A DNA stretch of 64,000 bases from the NCBI RefSeq assembly GCF_022581195.2, contig NC_061473.1, forward strand, positions 2,356,001 through 2,420,000, given 5' to 3'. The DNA is from Helicoverpa zea. Taxonomy: Eukaryota > Arthropoda > Insecta > Lepidoptera > Noctuidae. The notes beneath the pieces are model-generated. The model was not told where the DNA came from and did no database searches. It saw only the letters and a program-made list of their open reading frames with translations. Shown in pieces: positions 1-10,479 of this stretch (position 1 is its first letter; every line of letters starts with the position of its first letter). Made by a program: the position numbers and the translations under genes.

Positions 1-142
1 ACTAAGGTGCCCAATGACCTTTGAATGATTTAAAATTTTTCACAGTTTAGAGGCAATTATATTTAAGAAGTGTTTGATATGAATTTCAATTTTAATATCT
101 CTATGCGTTTATGTGAAAAAGGGTAGGTAGTAAGTAAGTTTA

Positions 143-531
143 TCATCATCCTCCGAGCCTTTTTCCCAATCCTGTTGGGGTCGGCTTCCAGTCTATCCGG
201 ATTCAGCTGAGTACCAGTGCTTTACAAGAAGCGACTGCCTATCTGACCTCCTCAACCCAGTTACCCGGGCAACCCGATACCCCTTGGTTAGACTGGTGTC
301 AGACTTACTGGCTTCTGACTACCCGTAACGACTGCCAAGGATGTTCAATGACAGCCGGGACCTACAGTTTAACGTGCCATCCGAAACACAGTCAATGGTG
401 TCTAAGATATACTTAGAAAGTACATACAAACTTAGAAAAGTTGCATTGGTACTTGCCTGACCTGGGATCGAACCCGCGCCCTCATACTTGAGAGGTTGGT
501 CCTTTACCCGCTGGGCCACCACGACTTTTAA
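143..531 (-). mobile_element. Full-length tRNA-derived SINE
   Basis: On the minus strand the head carries an RNA polymerase III A box (TGGCCCAGCGGG, complement of 507-518) and B box (GGTTCGATCCC, complement of 464-474). The body follows, and the 3' end is a GATGATGA-type tail at 143-150. A perfect 16-bp target duplication, GTAGTAAGTAAGTTTA, flanks it at 127-142 and 532-547, so the borders are firm. The body recurs at about 10.2, 23.3, 26.9, 42.7, 53.1 and 57.7 kb. The type resembles tRNA-derived SINEs of noctuid moths (HaSE-like). That family name is from memory and was not checked. Confidence 0.9.
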
Positions 532-589
532 GTAGTAAGTAAGTTTATAATTATTAAAAAATATTTTATGTCATGTAAGCAAAAATAAT

Positions 590-1535
590 ATTTTTATGTT
601 TTATGTAACTTCAAATTTATCATTTTCGCAATTGTTCCTTTATCTGTACTATATAACGTTGCTTCGTGCCAAATTTCAAGATTCTGAGTTCACGGGAAGT
701 ACCTTGTAGGTTTTGATTCCCTAGCGTGTGACGGAAATTCGTCTAAGGTGTCGGTATAACTGCTGTATCTTTTGATCGCGTTAGCTTAGAAGTTTGATTG
801 AATAAGAAGTTTGATGAGTTTCACTGCCTAAAGGGACAATAGACCTAGGTATTTGGTATAAATTTCAATTTGATACCTTTATTCGTTCGTGAGAAATAAG
901 GTATAGTTCGGCCATTCAGAGAATGCGTTCCTGACACGTCGCGATTGAACTGACGACGTAACTTTGCAATGGCGTTGCAGTTACGATAAAAATATTTTTG
1001 CTGGTTGTTTACCGTTTTAACAATTGAGGAGCATTAAAACAACATTATTATATCAATAATCAATGAATGTAGTTACGTCGTCAGTTCAATCGCGACGTGT
1101 CAGGAACGCATTCTCTGAATGGCCGAACTATAGTAAGTTTCATTTTATTAAAATATTTTTTTATATTATATAACTAAAAAAATGAGATTTTCGAAATGTT
1201 TCCTATATTTGCATTATATGACAATGCTTCATGCCAAATTTCAAGACTGAGTTTACGGGAAGTATCCTGTAGGTTTTGATTCCTTTGCGAGTGTCGAAAA
1301 TTTTTGAAAATATCGACATAATCGGCTGTATCTTTTGATTGGCTTGGCTTAGAAGTTTGATATTTTCACAGCTTAAAGGGACAGTAGACCTGAGTATTTC
1401 ATGTTAATTTCAGCTTGATACCTACGTCCACGCGTTCTTGAGATAAAGGGTCTTGACAGACAGACAGACAGACGGACAACAAAGTGATCCTATAAGGGTT
1501 CCGTTTTTTCCTTTTGAGGTACGGAACCCTAAATA
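590..1535. repeat. Two diverged copies of a moth dispersed repeat, first copy split by a MITE
   Basis: Both 650-900 and 1215-1450 share the string order GCTTCGTGCCAAATTTCAAG or similar, 'gggaagta..ctgtaggttttgattcc', 'gctgtatcttttgat', 'aagggacaatagacct' and a final 'tttcaatttgatacct'. The second copy ends in a GACA microsatellite (1455-1473) and the motif GGTACGGAACCCTAA (1519-1532). That ending is shared with the repeats at 56.4-56.7 and 62.7-63.0 kb. Bases 60-126 look like a third partial copy. No coding content is seen. Confidence 0.7.
904..1130 (+). mobile_element. 227-bp MITE with 60-bp perfect TIRs, copy 1
   Basis: The ends are perfect inverted repeats of about 60 bp starting TAGTTCGGCCATTCAG. 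They enclose a short AT-rich core, and TA on each side (902-903, 1131-1132) looks like the target duplication. By eye the element is identical over its whole length to the copies at 27732-27958 and 50966-51192 (inverted). There is no open frame, so it must be moved by a transposase encoded elsewhere. TA duplication would fit Tc1/mariner-like mobilisation. Confidence 0.92.
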
Positions 1536-1884
1536 CATTGGTAAAAGTATTATCATTTAAAGCTCTTAAAAGACGGAAGAAAGAAACGTCGACGAATTGA
1601 TGATTTCGATGCGTCATCAAATTTTTTTGAAGTCGGTAAATTTCATGATCGATCGATTGGTGTTATGTAATGTCGTAATGTAATGTGTTTATTCCCTCTA
1701 ATAATACCAGTAGTCTGGACTTATCGGGCTTATTTATTACTTACTTATTTGATTTGGAATAACATAACCCTTTTTCCTGCACAGTTGGATAATAAACAAA
1801 TAGTTATTTCATTAGTGTAATTGGTTATAATAGTTAATTATACCACTGTCAGAATCTTCAAGGAAAACAAGTAAGTTTATGTTA

Positions 1885-2249
1885 AGGTGAGATTCCGCTG
1901 ATGTGCACAGTGACGCACGCAATCGTTTCTTCTGGCCCACCCGCTCTAGCAAACAGTTAGAAATTGAGTGCGAACATTTCTAAAATGTCCGCGAAACTGC
2001 AACCTTTGTGCGCGAACACATGCCAGTAGTGGACTTATTTTTTTTTTAACGACGTCAAAAATCATCAAATGACCCCTCCCGCTGTTTGTTAGCAGCGGCG
2101 AGGGAGTGTCAGACTCTTACTGACTAAAATCCATCGTGTTCCTTCGTAGGCCTTTTATGTATGAGGGGCGCGGTAACTCTTGCTAGCAGTGGACTCGCGC
2201 CGACGTTTACACATTTTTTGATCGCTCACAATTTAAGTAGAATCTCGCC
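1885..2249. mobile_element. TIR element (AAGGTGAGATTCC type), copy 1, interrupted by an R1 tail
   Basis: The ends read about TTAAGGTGAGATTC and, in inverted form, TAATGGCGAGATTC. The interior (CAGTGACGCACGCAA, GTGCGAACATTTCTAAAATG, CATGCCAGTAGTGG) matches the element at 53035-53426 base for base over long stretches. A short R1-tail copy sits inside at 2036-2180. It is non-coding. Confidence 0.75.
2036..2180 (-). mobile_element. Short R1-tail copy in a TIR element
   Basis: This is a minus-strand copy of the R1 LINE 3' end: complement of CAGCGGGAGGGGTCATTTG, then an A-rich end read as T's at 2036-2048. It is bounded by a 15-bp duplication with two mismatches (TGCCAGTAGTGGACT at 2021-2035, TGCTAGCAGTGGACT at 2181-2195). 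The 5' end lies slightly further into the tail than in the copies at 4042 and 6276. Confidence 0.85.
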
Positions 2250-2255
2250 ATTATG

Positions 2256-3560
2256 ATAATCAAGAAAACAGCGTTTTTTATGAACTATATTAAATCTGTA
2301 AATTGTTTGTTTACATTCTTGTTAAGTAATTAATCCATACTTGTGTGTACCGTGTGCCTAAAAAAAATCGTGCACATTGTCTTTGTATGCGTAAGCTATG
2401 GGCACTCAGTAGTGGCCGAGCCACTGTGACGTATACAATACTGAAATTACACACAAGTAGATACATATGTGACATAGAACAACTAAAACGTTTAGCTATT
2501 TCTTTCAGCATGTTTTCAATATAAAATTGGAAAATAAAGAAGCATTTTTTTATTACGATCAACGGATCGCAGTTTTCTTGTAAGAAATTTCCATCCAATT
2601 AAATATTAGAAAAATCTTTTCGGAACAGATTAGGGAGGCTTCTAAATTGGCTTCGTTTTTTTGTTAAATTGTTAATATTGAATTTTCTTTGAGACTCGGC
2701 CCACTATAGAAGCAACTTTGCGCTCCCGAGCTTACGAATATAAGAACAATGTATGTATACCTATGTTCTGTATACACACAAGTAATTGTATTTACATAAT
2801 TTTATCTACTTAATTATGTAACTAAATTTAGAAATGCCTTATTTTGCTGTGCCCTAACAGTGTCCATAATATGTACCTAGCTTTAAGCCCCTTGTAACAT
2901 CATTGTAACATTATGGTATGCAATGTTTGAAATAAGTATGGTTCACCCGCTGTCGAGAATAAAACCTCCTAACTACATATTTAAAACTAACTTCAACAGT
3001 ATACCTAAAACATTCTCTTGAGTGTGAAAAGTATACCTACTACGTTGAAAACCGCATCTTAATACATACAGATATATATATATATACTACTATATATAAT
3101 ACGTCAAACTGAGAACCATATTTTTTTGAAATCGGTTGAGAAAATAATTCTCACCAAATTCCAGCCGTATCGATTTTCTCAAAATAAAACAAGATAGCAT
3201 CAATAAAAAACATACTAGATATATTTATAGTAAAAACCGTTTTCTATTTTAATTGCTGACCCTTCGTCTAACGGCCAACGGCTTGACAGGACCGCATTAT
3301 TTCGGCCTTTTTGACCCTCTATCTGAATTTAAATTAGTCCACTAAAACTATTTGACACCCCCAAATACCATTCACGAGTTAATTTCAGTAAAAACCGATA
3401 AAAAGGGGGATTATGTCTCTTTGGAAGTTTATTCTCGAAGGAAAAAGGTTGCAAAATATTTGAGATACAAATTAGTTTTTTGAAAAGCTGCTTAGTCTTT
3501 TTCTCCGTTAAATGGTTAAAGTGATTCCATTTTATAAAGTTACTAAACTTGCAATAAAAT
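2256..3560. other. AT-rich non-coding stretch
   Basis: No gene, RNA or element with clear borders was recognised. The open frames on either strand are short and show no known motif. A TA-rich run lies at 3070-3099. Confidence 0.5.
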
Positions 3561-3561
3561 A

Positions 3562-3725
3562 TCATCGTCATCATCAACCTTTTTATCGTCCCACTGCTGG
3601 GCACAGGCCTCCTGTCACACTGAGAAGGATTGAGCGTTAATCACCCCGCTCTTGCTGAATGCGGTTTGGTGATTTCAGTCCATATAGTCTAGGTTTCCTC
3701 GTGATGTCTTCCTGCGATAAAATAT
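3562..3725 (-). repeat. Moth dispersed repeat with CATCATCA border
   Basis: The stretch begins CATCGTCATCATCAACC and contains 'cccactgctgggcacaggcctcc', a phrase typical of RTE-type LINE or derived repeat tails in moths. The related phrase 'gaacataggcctcccc' occurs at 42783-42797. No reverse transcriptase coding sequence is left here. Confidence 0.55.
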
Positions 3726-3951
3726 ACCGCGTTTTGTACTAAGAGAAGCCAATAAAACAAATAAATAAATTCTAACTTATTGCCATTTCTCCATTAAAAA
3801 GAAACTTAACTAAATCTAACCTAAAAATGTAGAATAAAGTAGAATAAAGGACTATTCAATTGAAATAACTTTGTACATTAAATAAAGTGAAGGTTCTAAG
3901 AATACTTAAATAAAATAGCTAGAATCGCATTTAATACAATTTTGCAGTCTT

Positions 3952-4339
3952 AGAGTACACTGCAGATTAAACAGTCGGCCGACACTTAAATCGACGATTG
4001 GCAATTTTTTTTAAGAAAATCTTTATTGTAATCTACGTTTTTGGGCTGCGGGATTGTTCAAAAGAGTTATCGCGGCCCTGGTACATAAAAGGCCTGCGAC
4101 GGAACACGACGGTTTTTAGTCAGTAAAAGTCTGACACTCCTTCACCGCTGCTAACCCACAGCGGGAGGGATCTTTTGATGATTTTTGGTGTCGCTAAAGA
4201 AAAAAAAACTACGTTTTCAGTCGGTCTGATACCATCTTAATACCTGATCTTTGTAATGTGCGTACTGCCATTCATCTTTATACCGATTTATTAGCCCAAA
4301 CAAACCATCGGCCGACTAAAAGTTGGCAGTGTGCTCTCT
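3952..4339. mobile_element. TIR element (CACTGCAG..TCGGCCGA type), copy A, interrupted by an R1 tail
   Basis: The left end reads ACACTGCAGATTAAACAGTC followed by GGCCGAC. The right end is TCGGCCGACTAAAAGTTGG then CAGTGTGC, forming an imperfect inverted repeat of about 26 bp. The interior matches the inverted copy at 26689-27236. An R1-tail copy (4042-4208) splits it. It is non-coding. A TTA target duplication is possible but not certain. Confidence 0.8.
4042..4208 (+). mobile_element. Short R1-tail copy with 9-bp duplication
   Basis: This 167-bp copy of the R1 LINE 3' UTR starts TGGGCTGCGGGATTGTTC and ends in an A-run. CTACGTTTT is duplicated at 4033-4041 and 4209-4217. Its 5' border coincides with the start of a 12-bp hairpin in the parent LINE tail, as in the copies at 6276 and 55822 and the fragment at 11293. 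Confidence 0.88.
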
Positions 4340-4345
4340 TAATAA

Positions 4346-5844
4346 AATAGCTAAATCCGTTTAAATAAACGTAAATGTCTTTAGACTAAAAATAAACCAT
4401 TTACAAATATTTTGCGATCCAAGATTAAGAAAATAGATAGGACTAAGCTATTTTAAGGATTCCGCTAAGAGACTTGAAAATATTTTAATCTATTTTAAAT
4501 AACTGTTAACATTGTCATAGAGGTAGATTAAGATATAAATAGAAGCGTCCTTTTCAATAATAGACGTGTAAAGAAAACTTTTTTACTAAAACGTAAGTAA
4601 TTTACTTAAGGGATTTTGTTAAGCCCACGTCCCAATTCTAGTTCGGATATTATTGTAGCGAGTAAAGAAAACTCTGAAACTAGGACTTGTTTGGTTAGCA
4701 CCTAGATAAATCTATAGCTTACACATGTAGGACGATAAGAAAGGTTCCTCTTAGAAGGCTTTTTAAGGCAGACTTTTTCGGATCCCAAATCTGGCAATGC
4801 TGACTTACATACCCAATCTGAGTGTTGTGTATAATTAATTCACGACACGACTTACGCACCCGGATATAAATTTCCTATAAGCTCGGTAAGTAAAACCTTC
4901 CAATTCTGAAAGTTTTTCTTAATTCTGACCATAGTACTTCCTGCGACTTGTGCGTTTAGAATTTAGACAAATTTTAATAAAGTCATAAATAGACAAATAA
5001 ATAATTACTGTTAAAGCGATTTGGTCAAAACGGCACAGTATTTACTTACTGACTGTTACAATAATAATCGATAGAGAAACATTAACAAAAAACAAAGCCA
5101 AACAATTATCCGTCCAAACAAACGCCAAAAACACTGATATGGTCATATTTACACTCACACCAGTGGCCATTATGGCCTCAGGTAGGGTGACCATCAGTTG
5201 AGGTTGCTCGGATTTGTCCCAACTTTCGGGGGACGTAAATTATATTGTGTATTCCAATTGGAGACCCACCCTAGCCTTGCACTGGCCCCAATTATATTAT
5301 ATTACTTAATGACAAAAACAGCGTGAAATACAATTCAGTTGTTTTTCAGTTAATCGTGGAGAGATGTGAAAATAATTTGACAGGAACTATGCAGTGGTGT
5401 ATTTTGCTTAAAAGTGCGAGCTGCGTTTATATTACCCGCCCAAAGAGCCCTAGTTTCAACATGTAATAGTTTTAACATGTAAATAAATATTGATTAAATA
5501 TAATTCCATCATTATAAGATTTTGATAACGAGCCCTTGTTTCAGAGTTCTTTTCAATAAGCCTGACAACTACAGATAGGTATGAGACCGTAACAAATTGT
5601 TGCTATAATTCAAGCCCAAGTTAATAGCTTTTCGGAGCTTAGCGACTAGTAGGTCAATGAGGTTGGTTAAGACAAAACTCACGTAACAGCCGGACAAAGG
5701 TGTAATATATACCTTTTCAAACGTGAGCGATTGTTCGAAAGATTTCTCAAGAAATTCTTTACTGATGCCCCAAAAAAGTGATATTGAGTGAATGGCAAGT
5801 CTTTTGGAACATCTCCGGTATGTGAGGTAAGATAATGGCTACCT
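4346..5844. other. AT-rich non-coding stretch
   Basis: Nothing identifiable is seen. The open frames are short, and there is no strong inverted or tandem repeat. Confidence 0.5.
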
Positions 5845-6110
5845 TCGGAGTAAGGAAAGATGATCGGAGTTGCCATAATGCAGGTAGGTCAGGCTCCTTC
5901 TTCTAGGTCCAATAGGTCATGACCAAAACGATGTGAACTAACGAGGTGTTCGTGTTCGGGTTCTTAGAGACACCTGTCAATGATTTTTAGTATTACAAAA
6001 AAAATACAGGTCCAAAGAAGGCATATAAGGGCGAAGACAATAACGTTCCTCGTCCCCCGCACACCCGAATTTTGGCGCGCTACTTTCTTAGGAGATTTTC
6101 CGTTATGGCA
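5845..6110 (-). repeat. Dispersed repeat, inverted partner of 51196-51488
   Basis: The reverse complement of this stretch matches 51196-51488 in order: TGCCATAACGGAAAATCTCC, AGAAAGTAGCGCGCCAAAAT, GACGAGGAACGTTA, 'cgcccttata', 'cctcgttagttcac', 'aggtaggtcaggc' and 'cttactcc'. The homology stops abruptly at both ends. No frame is conserved. It may be part of an unrecognised transposon. Confidence 0.7.
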
Positions 6111-6111
6111 C

Positions 6112-6276
6112 TTTTAACGACGCTAAAAATCATCAAATGACCCCTCCCGCTGTGGGTTAGCAGCGGTGAGGGAGTGTCAGACTTTTAATAACTAAAAATC
6201 CGTCGTGTTCCGTCGTAGGCCTTTTATGTACCAGGGCCGCGGTAACTCTTTCGAACTATCCCGCAGCCCCGGCACA
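6112..6276 (-). mobile_element. Short R1-tail copy (165 bp)
   Basis: The minus strand reads TGTGCCGGGGCTGCGGG at its 5' end (6276 downward) through to the LINE 3' end. The duplication is CCGTTATGGCAC (6100-6111) against CCGTCATGGCAC (6277-6288). The right-hand copy of this target was reused by the next R1 insertion. Confidence 0.85.
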
Positions 6277-6290
6277 CCGTCATGGCACCT

Positions 6291-7072
6291 TTTTTTTTTT
6301 TTTTTTTAGCGACGTAAAATCATCAAATGACCCCTCCCGCTGTGGGTTAGCAGCGGTGAGGGAGTGTCAGACTCTTACTGACTAAAATCGTCGTGTTCCG
6401 TCATAGACCTTTTATGTACCAGGGCCGCGGTATCTCTTTCGAACAACCCGCAGCCCCGGCAGGCCTTGTCCCTGCTGGGCCCCGCTGGGGTTGCTGACAT
6501 CTCTTTGAGGAGCGCGTGGAACAACGCGCGCCGTCGACACGGGTCTGTCGTCTAGAAAGACAGAGGGACGATGAGCCACCCGAACTCACCGCCCACAGAC
6601 CCACGCCTACGGTGGCCGGGAGTCATCTCGCGACACCCGGCGCCCATGGTGTCTACCTGGTCCAGCGCGGCGGCCGGGATGAGAGGTGCGAACTCTCTGG
6701 CGTTCCGCCTCCTCCTTCTCGAGCATGACCGCTTCGCAGAAGGAGGCGACGGCATCCCATTCCCTCTCGCCCCGGACCATGGCCTGAACCAGGGCCGGAC
6801 GCGAGAGGTCGCCGCCGCCCAAAGCCTCGACGAGGACCCGGCGGTGCCCTTCCCAAGCGGGGCACACCTGGACTGTGTGGTCCACCGTGTCCTCGGGGCT
6901 GTGCGCACAATGGTGACACCCGGGCGCCTCCTCACGACCGATGCGGTGCAGGTACCTCCCGAAACAACCGTGTCCGGTGAGGACCTGCGTCATGCGGTAC
7001 GTGAGGGCGCCGTGACTCCTCCCGAGCCACTCCTCAAAGAGGGGACTTACCGCCACGATGGTGGCGTGCCCT
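6291..7072 (-). pseudogene. 5'-truncated R1-clade LINE fragment (ORF2 C-terminus and 3' UTR)
   Basis: The minus strand encodes the last 150 or so residues of R1 ORF2, from about 7066 to a stop at 6607, including the zinc-knuckle region GCHHCAHSPEDTVDHTVQVC. It then runs through the LINE 3' UTR to a T-run (A tail on the minus strand) at 6291-6307. A perfect 15-bp duplication, ACCGTCATGGCACCT, borders it at 6276-6290 and 7073-7087. Relative to the full copy at 42798-48888, the reverse transcriptase and endonuclease are absent. One zinc-knuckle-adjacent residue differs (AHSPED instead of ADSPED). Confidence 0.92.
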
Positions 7073-7089
7073 ACCGTCATGGCACCTCC

Positions 7090-8088
7090 GCTAATCATTT
7101 TGTTCTCCATGTGGCTACCCTACTCAGACGTAATGTCATATCCACTTTATTTGTCCGAGGTCGTTAAAGGTACCCGGAAGCCATTTGGGAGGGTAGTTCA
7201 CACACAGTTATAGTGGAAGTTGCACAGGTGATGATATAGTTGGTTTTATTGTCATAGTTTTATTGCCTATTAATGTTATTTTGGGTTTGAGAAATAAGCC
7301 CCATAGAAATAAATGATGACTATACCTACAAATTTTTTATATTTTTTTTATGCAATAAAAATTAAAACTATCTAAAGTGTATTTACAAACTCAAAATTAC
7401 TATCTACGACAAAAGATCTACAAACTAGAATAAAAATAATAAAACAAATAAAAAAATATTTTTAGTTACTAACTATAGTAGTAGTTTATTTAGTTGTTTA
7501 ATATCACTGTCAATAGGTAACTATAAACAATGAACACTATTTTAAGACGAACAATAAACATTTCTAAATTAAGACGAAGAGTGGGCTAACAAATATAAAA
7601 TACTTTACTTGATACTTATTTGATCCGAGAGAGAATTTGGTTACCAAAAAAACATTAACCTCAAGAAGGCATGTTACTTATAGAGCAATTGTTTCAAATT
7701 TTTTTGTTGTTTTTGGAAGTCGTTTTCTGGTAAAACTTTTTTTACGCCTACGTTTAACGATACTTGAACCTACCTACAAACTTAATAAAAACAAACCGCT
7801 TTATATAAAGAATTTAAATACAAAAAAAAAACCTAACTTTTCCAGACTTCATCCATTATGGCCAACCAAATCATAATTTAGCAACATTCATGCAAAAAAG
7901 CTTTTAACCTACTCGCTACTCTTTAGTCCATTAATATCGACACTTCGGCTTTCGATACAAATTGTAACGTTGATTGACATCTGTTCAGACCTGGCTATTT
8001 TTAAGAGCAGACGTTTTAGAAAATAACCACGCATGTTAAAATGGGTGAGGAATATATTTCCTGTTGGTAATGCTGATACAATTATTGT
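7090..8088. other. AT-rich non-coding stretch
   Basis: No gene recognised. A 79-codon open frame at 7637-7876 is low-complexity and lysine/asparagine-rich, and it resembles no family known to me. Confidence 0.5.
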
Positions 8089-8096
8089 GTCATCAT

Positions 8097-10237
8097 TAGA
8101 GATGTAAAGTGACCGTCACGTTATATGTGACCGATTAATCTGACCGAGCATATTGGACATTTATCCAATTTGACCGGTCACTTATTGTCATTTATTGTCA
8201 GCAACGTCAGAATCGTTTTTTCGTCAGATAGAATTTATTAGAAATAAACGTTTTTTCTTTCTTTATTTTATAAAACTACGGAAGTTTTAGAATCATCGAA
8301 GGTAACCAAATGTCATTCATCGATCTTTAAGATAAGAATTCGCCCGGCGGTAGATGTCGTGCGGTGTTCCGCAGGGGTCGGTTCTGGGCCGCTCTTGTGG
8401 AACATCGGCTACGACTAGGTGCTGCGCGCCGACCTCCCTAGCGGCGTCAGCGTGGTCTGCTACGCTGACGACACGTTGGTTCTGGCACAAGGGAGGTCGC
8501 ACCAGGAGGCGGCCGAGATAATGACGCGCGGGGTTGCGACGATCATCGAGAGGATCTAGCTGCTGGGCCTGGAGGTGACCTTGCACAAATCCGAGGCCAT
8601 GTGCTTTCATGGGCTTCGGAACGCGCCACCTTCAGGCTCCCAAGTCACGGTGGGGGGGGGGTTCCCATCGGCGTCGAGAGGACGATGAAGTACCTAGGAC
8701 TCGTCCTCGACAGCCGGTGGAACTTCGTTGAGCATTTCCGACGTTTGGGCCCCAAACTGGAGAAGGCAGGTGCTGCCTTCAAACGGCTCCTGCCCAATCT
8801 GGGAGGCCCAAACGCCCCCTGCCGTAAACTCTACGCGGGGGTCATGCGGTCCATGGCCCTTTACGGGGCCCCGGTACGTTCGGCACGTTCGGTACGGCCG
8901 CGTGCTGTACACTACCTGAACGTGCCCCAAAAGGTGATAGCCATTAGGCTAATCCGGGGGTACCGTACGATCTCCCGCGAAGCAGCTGGCCTACTTGCTG
9001 GACTGCCACCGTGGGATCTGGAGGCGAGAGTCTTCTTGCGCCTGTACGACTGGCGCGAGGAGACACTGCGCCGGGGGGAAACTCCGCTGCCGCGGCAAGT
9101 TGTCGCGCAGCGGGCGGAGCTCCGGCGAGATCTCATGGTGGCCTGGAGGGAGCGACTGTCGCAACCCAGTGCAGGGCACGCCACCATCGTGGCGGTAAGT
9201 CCCCTCTTTGAGGAGTGGCTCGGGAGGAGTCATGGCGCCCTCACGTACCGCATGACGCAGGTCCTCACCGGACACGGTTGTTTCGGGAGGTACCTGTACC
9301 GAATCGGTCGTGAGGAGGCGCCCGGGTGTCACCACTGTGCGGACAGCCCCGAGGGCACGGTGGACCACACAGTCCAGGTGTGCCCCGCATGGGAAGGGCA
9401 CCGCTGGGTCCTCGTCGAGGCTTTAGGCGGCGGCGACCTCTCGCGTCCGGCCCTGATCCAAGCCATGGTCCGGGGCGAGAGGGAATGGGATGCCGTCGCC
9501 TCCTTCTGCGAAGCAATCATGCTCGAGAAGGAGGAGGCGGAACGCCAGAGAGTTCGCACCTCTCATCCCAGCCGCCGTGCTGGACCAGGTAGACACCACG
9601 GGCGCCGGGTGTCGCGAGATGACTCCCGGCCACCGCAGGTGTGGGTCTGTGGGCGGTGAGTTCCGGTGGCTCATCGTCCCTCTGTCTACTTAGACGACAG
9701 ACCCGTGTCGACACGTGCTCCTCAAAGAGATGTCAGCAACCCCAGAGGGGCCCAGTTGGGCCAAGGCCTGCCGGGGCTGCGGGTTGTTCGAAAGAGTTAC
9801 CGCGGCTCTGGTACATAAAGGCCTACGACGGAACACGACGGTTTTTAGTCAGTAAGAGTCTGACACTCCCTCACCGCTGCTAACCCACAGCGGGAGGGGT
9901 CATTTGATGATTTTTAACGTCGATAAAAAAAAAGATTTCGCCGACACTCTATGATTAATGATTTGTCAGTATACATCAATAAAAATAAATACGTACTTGA
10001 GAGTCTATCTTTTTAAAAGGTTATCTATGCACTATGTTGGTTTAGAAAGGCAATTATAGGTATTATTTCACATTCATAATGTTTTTAATTTGCTTGAGAC
10101 GAAAATAATAATTGTACCAAGTAAAAAATACTTATTTAATATATCTGACCAGTCTGACAATAAATGTCCAATGTGACCGGTCATTTAATAGTAATTGACG
10201 GTCACTTATCGTATGTGACCGTCAGTTTACAACACTA
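8097..10237. mobile_element. hAT-type non-autonomous transposon with 8-bp duplication, hosting an R1 copy
   Basis: The ends are TAGAGATGTAAAGTGACC and, inverted, TAGTGTTGTAAACTGACG. Subterminal TGACCGTCA/GTGACCG repeats occur on both sides (8110-8200, 10140-10225). The exact 8-bp duplication GTCATCAT lies at 8089-8096 and 10238-10245. The 8-bp duplication and the TAGNGNTGTAAA ends fit the hAT superfamily. No transposase is present. Apart from the nested R1 fragment the element is about 550 bp. Confidence 0.85.
8345..9932 (+). pseudogene. 5'-truncated, frameshifted R1-clade LINE copy
   Basis: This copy runs from the middle of the reverse transcriptase palm (VPQGSVLG motif near 8365) through the C-terminal zinc-knuckle domain to the 3' UTR. 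Against the intact copy it has a one-base loss near 8383 (within the LGPLLW motif), an in-frame TAG near 8559, a length change in the G-run near 8652, and loss of the normal ORF2 stop (TAG to CAG near 9639), so the frame reads through to 9659. The target duplication is about AGAATTCGCC/AGATTTCGCC (8335-8344, 9933-9942). It is a dead copy nested in the hAT-type element. Confidence 0.9.
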
Positions 10238-10245
10238 GTCATCAT

Positions 10246-10475
10246 CTTTTCAGCCGAGCCTTTTCCCAACTATGTTGGGGTCAGCTTCAAGTGTAACGAG
10301 ATGCAGCTGTGTACTAGTGTTTTACAAGGAACGACTGCCTATCTGACATCCTCAACCCAGTTACCCGGGCAACCCAATACCCTTTGCCATCCGAAATACA
10401 ATCATTAGTGTTCAAGATATACTTAGAAAGTACATACAAACTCAGAAAAAATGCATTGGGTAGGAGCCCTTACCA
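10246..10475 (-). mobile_element. SINE fragment (minus strand), internally deleted
   Basis: It matches the SINE of 143-531: 'cccaactatgttggggtcagcttc', 'tacaaggaacgactgcctatctgac', 'acccgggcaacccaatacc'. It then jumps to 'gccatccgaaatacaatc..agtgtt' and 'atatacttagaaagtacatacaaact'. The tRNA head is lost. The hAT-type element ends exactly at its 3' tail, so that element inserted next to or inside this SINE. Confidence 0.8.
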
Positions 10476-10479
10476 CCGG

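Noticed and set aside
458..530. Possible tRNA gene on the minus strand
   Set aside because: The A and B boxes are the head of a SINE with a target duplication, not a free tRNA.
8317..9714. Opposite-strand and shifted frames over the R1 pseudogene
   Set aside because: All are antisense or out of frame relative to the R1 reverse transcriptase.
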